Shown: positions 1-6,117, counted from the stretch's first letter. The stretch: DNA of 7,116 bases from UCB3 sp964415605 (GCA_964415605.1 CAYQBA010000215.1:1-7116), one strand, 5' to 3'. Made by a program: numbers and translations. The notes: generated by a model from the sequence alone, not told the origin.

Positions 1-124
1 CCGGCACGATCAGCGAGAGGAGCGTGCCGGCGATCATCGCCACGTAGGCCGTGACCACGCGCGCCCGATACGGGGCGAGGAAGCGCACCAGCCGCAAGGC
101 GATGGAGGCGAACTCGAAGCGCAA
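1..124 (-). CDS. ABC transporter transmembrane/ATP-binding protein, N-terminal fragment
   Basis: Only the first 41 codons are inside the window; the gene continues past position 1. The translation starts MRFEFASIALRLVRFLAP and goes on through a basic YRARV stretch into a hydrophobic helix (about residues 22-41). A short amphipathic start, an 'RFLxPYRxR' element and then the first membrane helix is the usual opening of type IV (MsbA/LmrA-like) ABC exporter subunits, which pump lipids, peptides or drugs across the inner membrane. I chose the TTG at 124-122 because a GGAG lies 6 nt upstream (131-134) and no ATG or GTG is available nearby in this frame. The frame stays open further upstream, so a longer N-terminus is possible. 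It lies 44 bp behind the DUF4058 stop on the same strand and may share its transcript. The substrate cannot be told. Confidence 0.7.
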   Translation of the reverse strand, partial: MRFEFASIALRLVRFLAPYRARVVTAYVAMIAGTLLSLIVP

Positions 125-130
125 GGCGGG

Positions 131-134
131 CTCC
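131..134 (-). promoter_or_regulatory. Shine-Dalgarno site that sets the TTG start of the ABC transporter gene
   Basis: Read on the minus strand this is GGAG, separated by six bases (cccgcc) from the TTG at 124-122. It is the reason for preferring this uncommon start codon. A 6-bp GC hairpin just upstream (146-151 with 158-163) has no T-run and is not called a terminator. Confidence 0.45.
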
Positions 135-168
135 GGCGCGGGGGGCGCGCCGGGCTCGGCGCGTGGGG

Positions 169-1014
169 CTAATCTAGCATAGGGGGCGGGGATGGGGAAG
201 CGGGTGGCGCCTGGCGCGCGTCTGCCGGCCGGTGATCCGCGATCACGGTCCGAATCCAGGCGTGATCCCGCGGATCGACCGGCGGGCGCAGATCGGCGTC
301 GTAGTTCACCACCAAGTCGAACCCGGCGCGCTCGTACACCGCGTGGACCAGATCGTTCAGTGGCACGCGTGGTTCCAGATCGCCGCGCGCGAGGGGGAGG
401 GCCAGGTCGGGGATGCGCTCGCGAAGCCCGACGAGGTAGACCTCGGCCTTCGGGCGGTCCCACGCACGGCTGACGACGATGCGGTAGTCGGCCGGTCCGC
501 TGCCCGGCGGCAGGCGCATCGACATCGGCGCGCCGCCGCGCAACAGGTCGATCTCGACGAGGTGTGTGGCGCTGGCCAGCACGGCGAGCCGCTTGCGCTC
601 GTACTGCCACCGCCCTTCGCCGGCGAGCTTGTTCGAGCGCGACAGCAGCTCGATCACGGTGATGACGTGGCTGGTGGCGACGTCGCGGACCTCGAGAAAG
701 CGCTCGACGACCTCGCCGGGCATCGGGAGCTCGGCCACCAGAGCGAGCGCCCCGATGGCCGGCGGTGCGGGCGGCGTCGCGGGCGGGCGCGGGGATGGTG
801 CGGGCGGGGTGGTGATCAGCACGTCCGGCTTGCCGACCGGCTCCGGCGGCGCATCCACGGCCAGATAGGTGCGCTGCTCGACAGAGACGCGGTAACGCGG
901 CCGGAGACGCGGGCCGAGCTCGTCGGCGAGGGCGACGATGAGGCGGGTGTGGAACTCCTCCCAGACGCCGGCCTGCTCTAGGAACGGGTCCATGCCCGGG
1001 AATGGGGTTGGCAT
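169..1014 (-). CDS. DUF4058 family protein
   Basis: A 281-residue protein of the DUF4058 family, whose function is unknown. The family signature opens the protein: MPTPFPGMDPFLEQ, followed by W18 and H22. A proline-rich, probably disordered stretch (about 70-87) interrupts the fold. The conserved core follows: VITVIELLSRSNK (117-129), YERKR (138-142) and HLVEIDLLRGG (151-161). The C-terminal part has EVYLVGLRERIPDLALPL and VYERAGFDL. The start is the ATG at 1014-1012, with a strong GGAGGAGAGG Shine-Dalgarno five bases upstream (1020-1029). Longer minus-strand readings that run on into the glycosyltransferase gene are antisense artefacts. Residues P63-D64, E122 and K129 are spaced loosely like a PD-(D/E)xK nuclease core, and the IE(V/L)LS-S-N stretch recalls Uma2-like proteins. 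That resemblance is my inference, not an established activity. It is expressed divergently from the glycosyltransferase gene. Confidence 0.9.
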   Translation of the reverse strand: MPTPFPGMDPFLEQAGVWEEFHTRLIVALADELGPRLRPRYRVSVEQRTYLAVDAPPEPVGKPDVLITTPPAPSPRPPATPPAPPAIGALALVAELPMPGEVVERFLEVRDVATSHVITVIELLSRSNKLAGEGRWQYERKRLAVLASATHLVEIDLLRGGAPMSMRLPPGSGPADYRIVVSRAWDRPKAEVYLVGLRERIPDLALPLARGDLEPRVPLNDLVHAVYERAGFDLVVNYDADLRPPVDPRDHAWIRTVIADHRPADARQAPPASPSPPPMLD

Positions 1015-1079
1015 GACGACCTCTCCTCCGATGCCTCCGGGTCGCTGGCCAGCACGGCGCGCCGCACGTGCCGGCTCCC

Positions 1080-1088
1080 ATTGTAGCA
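1080..1088 (-). promoter_or_regulatory. Extended -10 promoter for the DUF4058 gene
   Basis: On the minus strand this reads TGCTACAAT: a TACAAT hexamer (5 of 6 against TATAAT) preceded by the TGn of an extended -10 element. Extended -10 promoters need little or no -35, and no good -35 is visible. The predicted start near 1073 gives a leader of roughly 60 nt that carries the strong Shine-Dalgarno at 1020-1029. Confidence 0.5.
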
Positions 1089-1106
1089 CCCGGCCGGCAC
1101 CGCCGC

Positions 1107-1115
1107 TGCTATGAT
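1107..1115 (+). promoter_or_regulatory. Extended -10 promoter giving a leaderless glycosyltransferase mRNA
   Basis: The sequence TGCTATGAT holds TATGAT (5 of 6 against TATAAT) with an upstream TGn. Transcription would start about seven bases after the hexamer, at 1122-1123, exactly at an ATG. There is no Shine-Dalgarno upstream of either candidate ATG (1111 or 1123), which fits leaderless translation. The ATG at 1111 lies inside the -10 hexamer, so it should not be used if this promoter is real. The element faces away from its twin at 1080-1088. Confidence 0.5.
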
Positions 1116-1122
1116 CACCCCG

Positions 1123-2247
1123 ATGCCCGCCGCCGGCCGCGCCCCGCGCGCCCCCGCCCTCTACCTCGCCGTCACGACCCACGGCTACGGCCACGCCACG
1201 CGCCTGGCGTCGATCGCGGCACTGGTGCGCGCTGTGCGGCCGGACGTGCGGCTGATCTTCGCCACGACCGCCCCGCGCTGGCTGATCGAGGCCTACGTGC
1301 CGGGCGACTTCGAGATCCGGCCGGTCGCGCTCGACGTCGGCGTCGTCCAGGCCGACAGCCTGACGAGCGACCTGCCCGCGACGCTCGCCGCGCTCGTGCG
1401 GCTCCGGGCCGACGCGCCGCGGATCGTCGCCGAGGAGGCCGCGTTCGCACGCGCCCAGGGCGTCGCCCTCGTCGTGGGCGACATCCCGCCGCTGGCGCCG
1501 CTGATCGCCCGGGCCGCCGGCGTGCCGGGCTGGATGGTCAGCAACTTCGCGTGGGACTTCATCTATCGCGCGTGGGGTGGCCCGTTCGCGGAGGCCGCGG
1601 ATTGGGTCGCCGAGTGCCACGCCGCCAGCGACCGGCTGTTCCGTCCGCCGCTGTGCGAGCCGATGGCCTCGTTCCCGCGCGTCACGCCGGTCGGGCTCAC
1701 CGGCGGCACGCCGCGCTGGCCGGCGGAAGCGATCCGGGTGCGCTGGGGGCTCGACGCCCCGCGCGAGCGCATCGCGCTGGTCACGTTCGGCGGGCTGGGG
1801 CTGGCGGCGCTGCCCTACGAACGGCTGGCGGCGTTCCCGGACTGGCGGGTCGTGACGTGGGACCGCGCCGCACCGAACCTGCCGAACCTGGTGCGGATCG
1901 ACGACCCGTGCTGGCGGCCGGTCGACGTGATGCCGGTGGCGGGCCGGCTGTTCGGCAAGCCCGGCTTCAGCACGTTCTCCGAGGCGCTGCGCGAGGGCGT
2001 GCCGATCGTCTCGATGCCCCGCCCGGGGTTCGTCGAGGCCGACATCCTGCTCGACGGGGTGCGCGACCACGCGCGGCACCACATCCTGCCCGCCGGCTGG
2101 GCGGGCGACCCGTGGGCGGCGCTGGACGCGCCGCTCGCCCCGCCGCGGGCGGGGGGCGGCCTGCCGGCGGACGGGAGCGCCGAGGTGGCGCGGGCGATTG
2201 TGGATTGGCTCCGGGCGGCCTATGCCGCAAGACCGTGGATCGAATAG
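1123..2247 (+). CDS. GT-B glycosyltransferase-like protein, related to the N-terminal domain of L-arabinokinase
   Basis: A 374-residue cytosolic protein with the layout of a two-domain GT-B (MurG-like) glycosyltransferase. The N-terminal half carries the Gly-rich loop THGYGHATR (19-27), LDVGVVQADSL (70-80), VVGDIPPLAPL (117-127) and SNFAWDFIY (140-148). The C-terminal half carries TFGGLG (221-226) and the nucleotide-sugar-loop region FGKPGFSTFSEAL (277-289), followed by GVPIVSMPR. These motifs match, in order, the glycosyltransferase-like N-terminal domain of plant L-arabinokinases. Here the domain stands alone, without the GHMP sugar-kinase half. The donor and acceptor are unknown; transfer of a sugar from a nucleotide sugar is the expected role. 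I prefer the ATG at 1123 to that at 1111 because a -10 element overlaps the earlier one. The C-terminus past residue 325 is Gly/Pro/Ala-rich and poorly conserved. The stop is eight bases from the stop of the DUF1761 remnant on the other strand. Confidence 0.85.
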   Translation: MPAAGRAPRAPALYLAVTTHGYGHATRLASIAALVRAVRPDVRLIFATTAPRWLIEAYVPGDFEIRPVALDVGVVQADSLTSDLPATLAALVRLRADAPRIVAEEAAFARAQGVALVVGDIPPLAPLIARAAGVPGWMVSNFAWDFIYRAWGGPFAEAADWVAECHAASDRLFRPPLCEPMASFPRVTPVGLTGGTPRWPAEAIRVRWGLDAPRERIALVTFGGLGLAALPYERLAAFPDWRVVTWDRAAPNLPNLVRIDDPCWRPVDVMPVAGRLFGKPGFSTFSEALREGVPIVSMPRPGFVEADILLDGVRDHARHHILPAGWAGDPWAALDAPLAPPRAGGGLPADGSAEVARAIVDWLRAAYAARPWIE

Positions 2248-2254
2248 ACGCCGC

Positions 2255-2366
2255 GCTACTTCCACGCCCCGACGATCGCCGCCACCAGCAGCATCGCCAC
2301 GAGGTGGTAGCCCTGGTTGATGGCCAGCACCGACCCTGGCCGCGTGCCCCCACGGGGTTCACGGTC
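2255..2366. repeat. Left direct repeat (DUF1761 3' end)
   Basis: Bases 2255-2342 match 6005-6092 in the same orientation at 83 of 88 positions without gaps (mismatches at 2261, 2284, 2325, 2336 and 2337). After a diverged stretch with a one-base length difference, similarity resumes in gttcacggtc (2357-2366 against 6108-6117). Beyond that, and before 2255, the sequences are unrelated. The start-to-start distance is 3750 bp. Confidence 0.9.
2256..2366 (-). pseudogene. Remnant of the 3' end of a DUF1761 gene
   Basis: This is a decayed partial copy of the end of the intact DUF1761 gene at 6006-6401. About 29 in-frame codons remain, reading TRPGSVLAINQGYHLVAM and then LLVAAIVGAWK before a TAG at 2258-2256. 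The intact protein reads SRPWSVLAINQGYHLVAM then LLAAAIVGAWE. The changes are W to G, A to V and E to K, plus one synonymous change. Further upstream a one-base length change breaks the frame, although the TVN codons can still be read at 2358-2366. No start, no Shine-Dalgarno and no other part of the gene is present. Its tail lies eight bases from the glycosyltransferase stop, so an ancestral GT -> <- DUF1761 junction is likely. Confidence 0.8.
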
Positions 2367-2469
2367 CCGGCACGTCTACCGGTGCCCTCGCCGACGGTCG
2401 GGACATGGGCGTGGGCGCGGCGGGACGCGCCGGCGCAGGCTCTACTCCCGTCTCGCCGTTAGACAACAC

Positions 2470-2502
2470 TTAATATCGGATCGCACACTTCTGTGGTACA
2501 CT
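2470..2502 (+). promoter_or_regulatory. Possible promoter of the secreted-protein operon
   Basis: TACACT at 2497-2502 (4 of 6 against TATAAT) lies about 20 bp before the start codon region, downstream of an unusually AT-rich patch (TTAATAT at 2470-2476) in otherwise GC-rich DNA. There is no convincing -35 at normal spacing. The position just before the first gene is the best support. Confidence 0.3.
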
Positions 2503-2511
2503 GCGTCCCAC

Positions 2512-2517
2512 GGAGGG
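2512..2517 (+). promoter_or_regulatory. Shine-Dalgarno site that sets the frame of the signal peptide
   Basis: GGAGGG lies 5 nt before a TTG (2523-2525) and 11 nt before an ATG (2529-2531). Both codons are in the same frame. That frame encodes a signal peptide but is not the frame of the long downstream reading frame, which is the argument for a frame change at the G-run 2595-2603. Confidence 0.6.
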
Positions 2518-2522
2518 CCCTG

Positions 2523-5290
2523 TTGCGCATGCCGATCCGCTCGCATCGCCTTCGTTCCCGCACCCTTGCGGGCCTCGTGTGCATCCTCGTCGCCGGGGGG
2601 GGGCGCTCGCCCTGTGGCATGCATGGCCTGCCGGTCGTGAGGTTCCTCCGGCGGCCGTGACGGCGCAAGGCGCCGCGCCCGACCTCGACGGAACCGTCGC
2701 TTGCGACGTCCTGTGCCCGACGCCGTCGCCCTACGTCGAAGGCACCCTCGGCCCCCGCGAGGTCTGCGTCGTGCGCGTCCACACCCGCGGCATGGCCCCC
2801 AGCGTCGAAGTGGTCGACGGCTGGTGGCTCGTCCGCACCGACGAGGGCGACGCGTGGATCAGCGACGGCCGCTTCACCGCCGGCCCCTTCGGCACGTGGC
2901 GCTCGCGCGGCCCGGATGCGGTGTTCGCCCCGCCGCTGACGCCCATCCCGTGCGACGCCATCGAGGACGTGCTGGCTTTCGGCTGGAAGCACGTCGACCC
3001 GATCGACCCCGAGATGTCGTCGGTAGGCGCGGTCCTGGTCGAGAACGAGTGCCCGTGCGGGCCGGGCTGCAACCTGAGCTGCGTGACGCCGTCGCCGACG
3101 CCGACGATCACGCCCACCCCGACGCCCACGCCGACGCCGGGCGTGACGCCGACGGTGTGCTGCCAGTGCGTGGCGCCGGGGACGACGGCGTGCGAGCCGT
3201 GCCAGGGCACGGGGACGCCGGCGTGCCCGAGCCCACCGCCGCCGCCGACGGTGGTGCCGTGCGCGTCGTGCACGCCGCCGCCGACAGCGTCGACGGGGAC
3301 CCCGACCCCCGCGACGGCGACGCCGGTCGGCACGGGCACGCCGGTCGCGGCGGCGTGCGGGCTGGGAAGCGGGCCGGCATTCGTCGACTGGCGGCAGTGG
3401 TACCCGCTGTACGTCGGGCAGTTGCCCGGCCAGCGGGCGGTGAACTGGTTCGAGCATCCGGGGATGTGCAAAGATCTGGCATTTGCCGGCGTCTCGCTGT
3501 GGGACATGCCCGCGGTGCCCGGCGGCGGGTTCCCCGCGCAGCACGCCGGGGAGTGCGTGGACTACTACTGGCTGTGGAACTGCGCCGAGCCGGCGTGCCG
3601 GATGGCGCGCAACCTCGACGCGTTTGTGGCCGAGCTGCTGTCGATCAGCAGCGACGGGCAGTTCCTGGACAGGTGGGCGATCGGGCTGCCGAAGAACTGG
3701 ATGGAGATCTACCTCGACCCGAGCGCGCTCGGCGAGTGCGCGTGTGAGGACAACGCCCTGCGGGAGCACCTGGCGGCCAACCCCGACCTCTTGACGACGG
3801 CGCGGGTGCCCTACCGCTTCAAGATGTCGCGGACGCCGGGCGAGAAGACGTCGAGCCCGGTGGTGTGCGCGGTACGGTTCCGCGACGCGCTGAACGCCGA
3901 CGGGTCGATGAACATCGGCGTGTGCAACATCGTGGACAAGGGCGCCCACCTCGCGTTTGTGCGGACGAGCATCGTGAACTACAGCGACGCCACCGGCAGT
4001 GGCGACGATGCCCGGTGCGACCGGTTCCTGGCGCTCAACGAGTACTTCACGACCGACTGCGATTACGTGGACGGGATGTGCGGGATCGCGAAGGAAGGCT
4101 ACTGCAACGACCCGCGCTGCGGGCGCCAAGGTCGGGCGCTGCGGGTGTCGCCGACCGAGCAGCCGCCGCTGCCGGAAGGCGGGTACGGGGGCTGCCCTGC
4201 CGGCAACTGCGCGTGGTGCTACTACAACCTGGAGACCTATACCGCTCAGCGGGTCACCCAGCCCTTCACCGGCAACGTCGCGTTCCTGACGATGGTCAGC
4301 CGCGGCAACTGCCCGTACGACACCTGCGTGCGGTACTCCGTCGAGGACTTCGTGCCGGCGACCTCCGAGGAGGAGCCGCGACCCGAGCAGCGCTTTGCCT
4401 GTGCGCCGGCGTCGGGGTTCTGGCAAACACTATGCCCTGATCGTCCGTACTGCAACGATTGCCCCAACTGCGGCGCGGGTGGTCCGGCAGCCAACTCGAC
4501 TGGTACGCCTGAAGCGTGCTGCGACAACGCTCCACGTCAGACGCCCAACGCGTCGACCACGCCGTGTACCACCTGCCCGCAGCTCGCGCCAGTGCCGACG
4601 CCCGCGCACGGTTGCTGCGGAGCGGTCGTGCCGACGCTCGTGCCGACGGCGCCGGTGGGACCAACGTGGCAGGCACTGTGCGGGACGGTGACCCCGACGC
4701 CGACAAGTGGAGCAACGCCGACGAAGAACCTGACAGCGACTGTGACCCCAACCACAACCTGGACGCCTGGTCCGACGACCGTGTCATGCTGCACGCCCGC
4801 CCGCCGGGTGCAGTTCCAGTACGTCGAGCGTCCATCCACACCCGAGGAATGCAGCGTCTTGGATGACACCATCGACAACGCCGAGGCGACGTTCCCAGTC
4901 ACAGCGTTCTGCGGGACGGGCGACGACCGCTACGCGGCGATTGTCGAGGTCGACTTCTGCTGCGCCGAAGGGGATTGCTCGGGGGAACTCGTCGGTTGCC
5001 ACTCCGAGATCATCCCCATTCCCCCGCTTGGCACCCTCAGGGCATTCGGCAACCAATCCGAGGTCATGAGCCCTGTGTCGATCTGCAATGTAGCCGACCA
5101 ACGGCACTGGGTCATCCGGCTGGATTGCATCTTCGACTCGGACGACCTGCCGACGCGCTGGCAACTGGAAGTGCACGAACCGACCTTGAGGCCGTGGCGT
5201 GTGAGCGTGACCTACGTATGCTGCTTCGCGGGCAACTGCGCGGCTACGCCGACAGTGACACCTGTCGCGTCGGCAACACCGATGCCGTAG
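2523..5290 (+). CDS. Large secreted cysteine-rich TP-linker protein (frame change at a G9 tract)
   Basis: I do not recognise this protein. The body reads in one frame from about 2604 to the TAG at 5288-5290, roughly 900 residues with about 60 cysteines, many as CC or CxxC pairs. The order is: signal peptide; N-terminal module (about 2696-3060) with RVHTRGMAPSV, DGWW and RFTAGPFGT; TP/Cys linker (3080-3360); a large unknown domain (about 3360-4430) rich in Trp, Tyr and Cys; a second linker (about 4480-4795); a C-terminal domain (about 4800-5250) with FCCAEGDC and VCCFAGNC; and a short TP tail. The signal peptide (MPIRSHRLRSRTLAGLVCIL and onward) starts at ATG 2529 or TTG 2523 behind a good Shine-Dalgarno, but in another frame. 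One extra G, or two fewer, in the run at 2595-2603 would join it to ALALWHAWPAG, with cleavage near VTA-QG. Without that change, the only start in the body frame is a GTG at 2579 that lacks a Shine-Dalgarno and has a poor export signal. Export and disulfide bonding are inferred. Confidence 0.75.
2595..2603 (+). repeat. Run of nine Gs at the frame junction
   Basis: With nine Gs the signal-peptide frame runs to a TGA at 2658-2660, giving a 43-45 residue dead-end product. With ten (or seven) it enters the long secreted-protein frame. A run of this length is prone to polymerase slippage and to assembly error. Confidence 0.85.
3086..3154 (+). repeat. Thr-Pro linker tract 1 (low-complexity coding repeat)
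   Basis: There are 23 codons, almost all Thr or Pro (acg/acc and ccg/ccc), in a near-perfect TP dipeptide repeat flanked by cysteines (CNLSC before, CCQC after). Extended TP tracts of this kind serve as rigid extracellular linkers between domains. The opposite strand gives a meaningless Gly-Val repeat. Confidence 0.85.
3272..3345 (+). repeat. Thr-Pro/Ala linker tract 2
   Basis: This second linker section is less regular than tract 1, with TPPPTASTGTPTPATAT-like composition. It follows CASC and ends just before the large central domain (ACGLGSG). Together with tract 1 it makes a roughly 90-residue Cys-studded hinge. Confidence 0.7.
4691..4782 (+). repeat. Thr-Pro linker tract 3
   Basis: About 30 codons of TPTPTSGATPTKN-like sequence separate the central domain from the C-terminal one and end at SCCTPARR. 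Codon choice is more varied here (aca, aag, acc) than in tract 1, consistent with the composition change in the second half of the gene. Confidence 0.75.
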
Positions 5291-5301
5291 GGAGACTCTC
5301 G

Positions 5302-5940
5302 GTGGCGATCCACCGCCTGCCCGAACAGGCTACTCGAGGTAGACGTCAAGCGGGTCGACCACTTCGTTTGGCAGGAATGGTAATGTTCGCCATCGCGACA
5401 GCACTTGGCCCTCGGGGGATTACATCTGCCCAGCAAGCAGCGGAGCCATGTGGGTGGTTGCACGCACTCATCACGCGCTGTCAACCTGCCGCGATCGGAG
5501 GAGGCGATGTCGTCTGTGGCGGGCGCTGCCCCAACGGCGCACCCGGCCACATCAACTACGCGAGGGTGCGAGTCCACTCGACGGGGATTGCACCATCGGT
5601 GCATACCGTAGAGGGCTGGTGGGTCATCTGGGCACCTTCCGAGCAACGTTGGTACAAGTTGTTCGATGCGAGATTCACGGCTGGTGGCTTCGGTACAACA
5701 AGAGAGATGCACTTCTGTAACCTGCCGTGTGGGGCGTATGTTGTAGGGTACGAGTGGGTGACCCTTGATCCATTCGAAGACCCGGACTTCACGCGTGTCT
5801 CCGCGGAGGTCATGGAAACCGCGTGCTTCGACTGCCGGACACCGACCCCCACCCCGTGGTTCATACACCCAAGCCCCTCCAGCACACCACCCACCGCGTG
5901 TATCTGGCGCGCCTTCGTGCCGTACGCCTGGCGGGGGTGA
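5302..5940 (+). CDS. Short secreted paralogue of the TP-linker protein's N-terminal module
   Basis: This is a 212-residue protein of unknown function. The GTG at 5302 is chosen because GGGAG (5290-5294) lies seven bases upstream; readings that start earlier overlap the preceding gene in another frame. A basic n-region and hydrophobic LAGMVMFAIATALG form a signal peptide with likely cleavage after ITSA (before QQA). The rest parallels the first gene's N-terminal module. VVCGGRCP corresponds to VACDVLCP; RVHSTGIAPSV to RVHTRGMAPSV; and EGWW, RFTAGGFGT and YEWVTLDP all have counterparts. It ends with CFDCRTPTPTP, a short Ser/Pro tail and YAWRG, so it has the module and the start of a linker but no second domain. 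It begins 11 bp after the first gene's stop, and its Shine-Dalgarno touches that stop, so the two are very probably co-transcribed. Codon usage is clearly less GC-rich than in the neighbours. It may be truncated by the nearby repeat junction. Confidence 0.75.
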   Translation: MAIHRLPEQATRGRRQAGRPLRLAGMVMFAIATALGPRGITSAQQAAEPCGWLHALITRCQPAAIGGGDVVCGGRCPNGAPGHINYARVRVHSTGIAPSVHTVEGWWVIWAPSEQRWYKLFDARFTAGGFGTTREMHFCNLPCGAYVVGYEWVTLDPFEDPDFTRVSAEVMETACFDCRTPTPTPWFIHPSPSSTPPTACIWRAFVPYAWRG

Positions 5941-5949
5941 CGCCGGCCC

Positions 5950-5980
5950 AACGTCCGTCGGAGCAACGGAGCCTCACGTT
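5950..5980. other. Imperfect hairpin in the convergent spacer
   Basis: AACGT-CCGT (5950-5958) can pair with ACGG (5966-5969) and ACGTT (5976-5980), leaving a six-base bulge. An alternative outer stem pairs GGCCCA (5945-5950) with TGGGCC (5988-5993). It lies in the 65-bp gap between two converging stop codons, where a bidirectional terminator would be expected. No U-run follows, so the role is uncertain. Confidence 0.25.
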
Positions 5981-6004
5981 AAGGCGCTGGGCCCCTGCAG
6001 CACT

Positions 6005-6117
6005 GCTACTCCCACGCCCCGACGATCGCCGCCGCCAGCAGCATCGCCACGAGGTGGTAGCCCTGGTTGATGGCGAGCACCGACCACGGCCGGGAATCCC
6101 ACACCGCGTTCACGGTC
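6005..6117. repeat. Right direct repeat (3' end of intact DUF1761 gene)
   Basis: This is the partner of 2255-2366, in the same orientation. It covers the last 36 or so codons of the intact DUF1761 gene and its stop codon. Similarity begins one base outside the stop, so the repeat boundary coincides almost exactly with the gene's 3' end. Confidence 0.9.

Larger units (their letters stand above)
2367..6004. other. Islet between direct repeats carrying two secreted-protein genes
   Basis: This 3.6-kb segment lies between the two DUF1761 3'-end repeats. It holds only the two TP-linker secreted-protein genes and short spacers. No integrase, transposase, terminal inverted repeat or short target-site duplication is visible, so calling it mobile would be inference. 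Positions 2367-2455 contain no gene or clear signal. The segment contains AT-richer patches (2458-2477) and a second half with weaker GC bias at third codon positions than the flanking genes. Confidence 0.4.

Noticed and set aside
146..163. A rho-independent terminator between the DUF4058 and ABC transporter genes
   Set aside because: The CGCGCC/GGCGCG stem is only 6 bp and no T-run follows on either strand; such stems are common by chance at this GC content.
169..2265. A 698-codon minus-strand reading frame covering the DUF4058 and glycosyltransferase genes
   Set aside because: Only the part from 1014 down matches a family and has a Shine-Dalgarno. The rest is antisense to the glycosyltransferase and is typical Arg/Ala/Pro-rich high-GC shadow.
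3086..3154. A DNA tandem repeat or short CRISPR-like array
   Set aside because: The periodicity is the Thr-Pro dipeptide code within a reading frame; there are no spacers and no fixed repeat unit.
2459..4426. A 655-codon minus-strand reading frame opposite the large secreted gene
   Set aside because: Long runs of Arg and His, no family motif and no ribosome site. The plus-strand frame has a consistent domain plan and a paralogue.
4975..5301. An N-terminal extension of the small secreted protein overlapping the large gene
   Set aside because: The extension is out of frame with a well-supported gene, and GTG 5302 has its own Shine-Dalgarno and begins a proper signal peptide.
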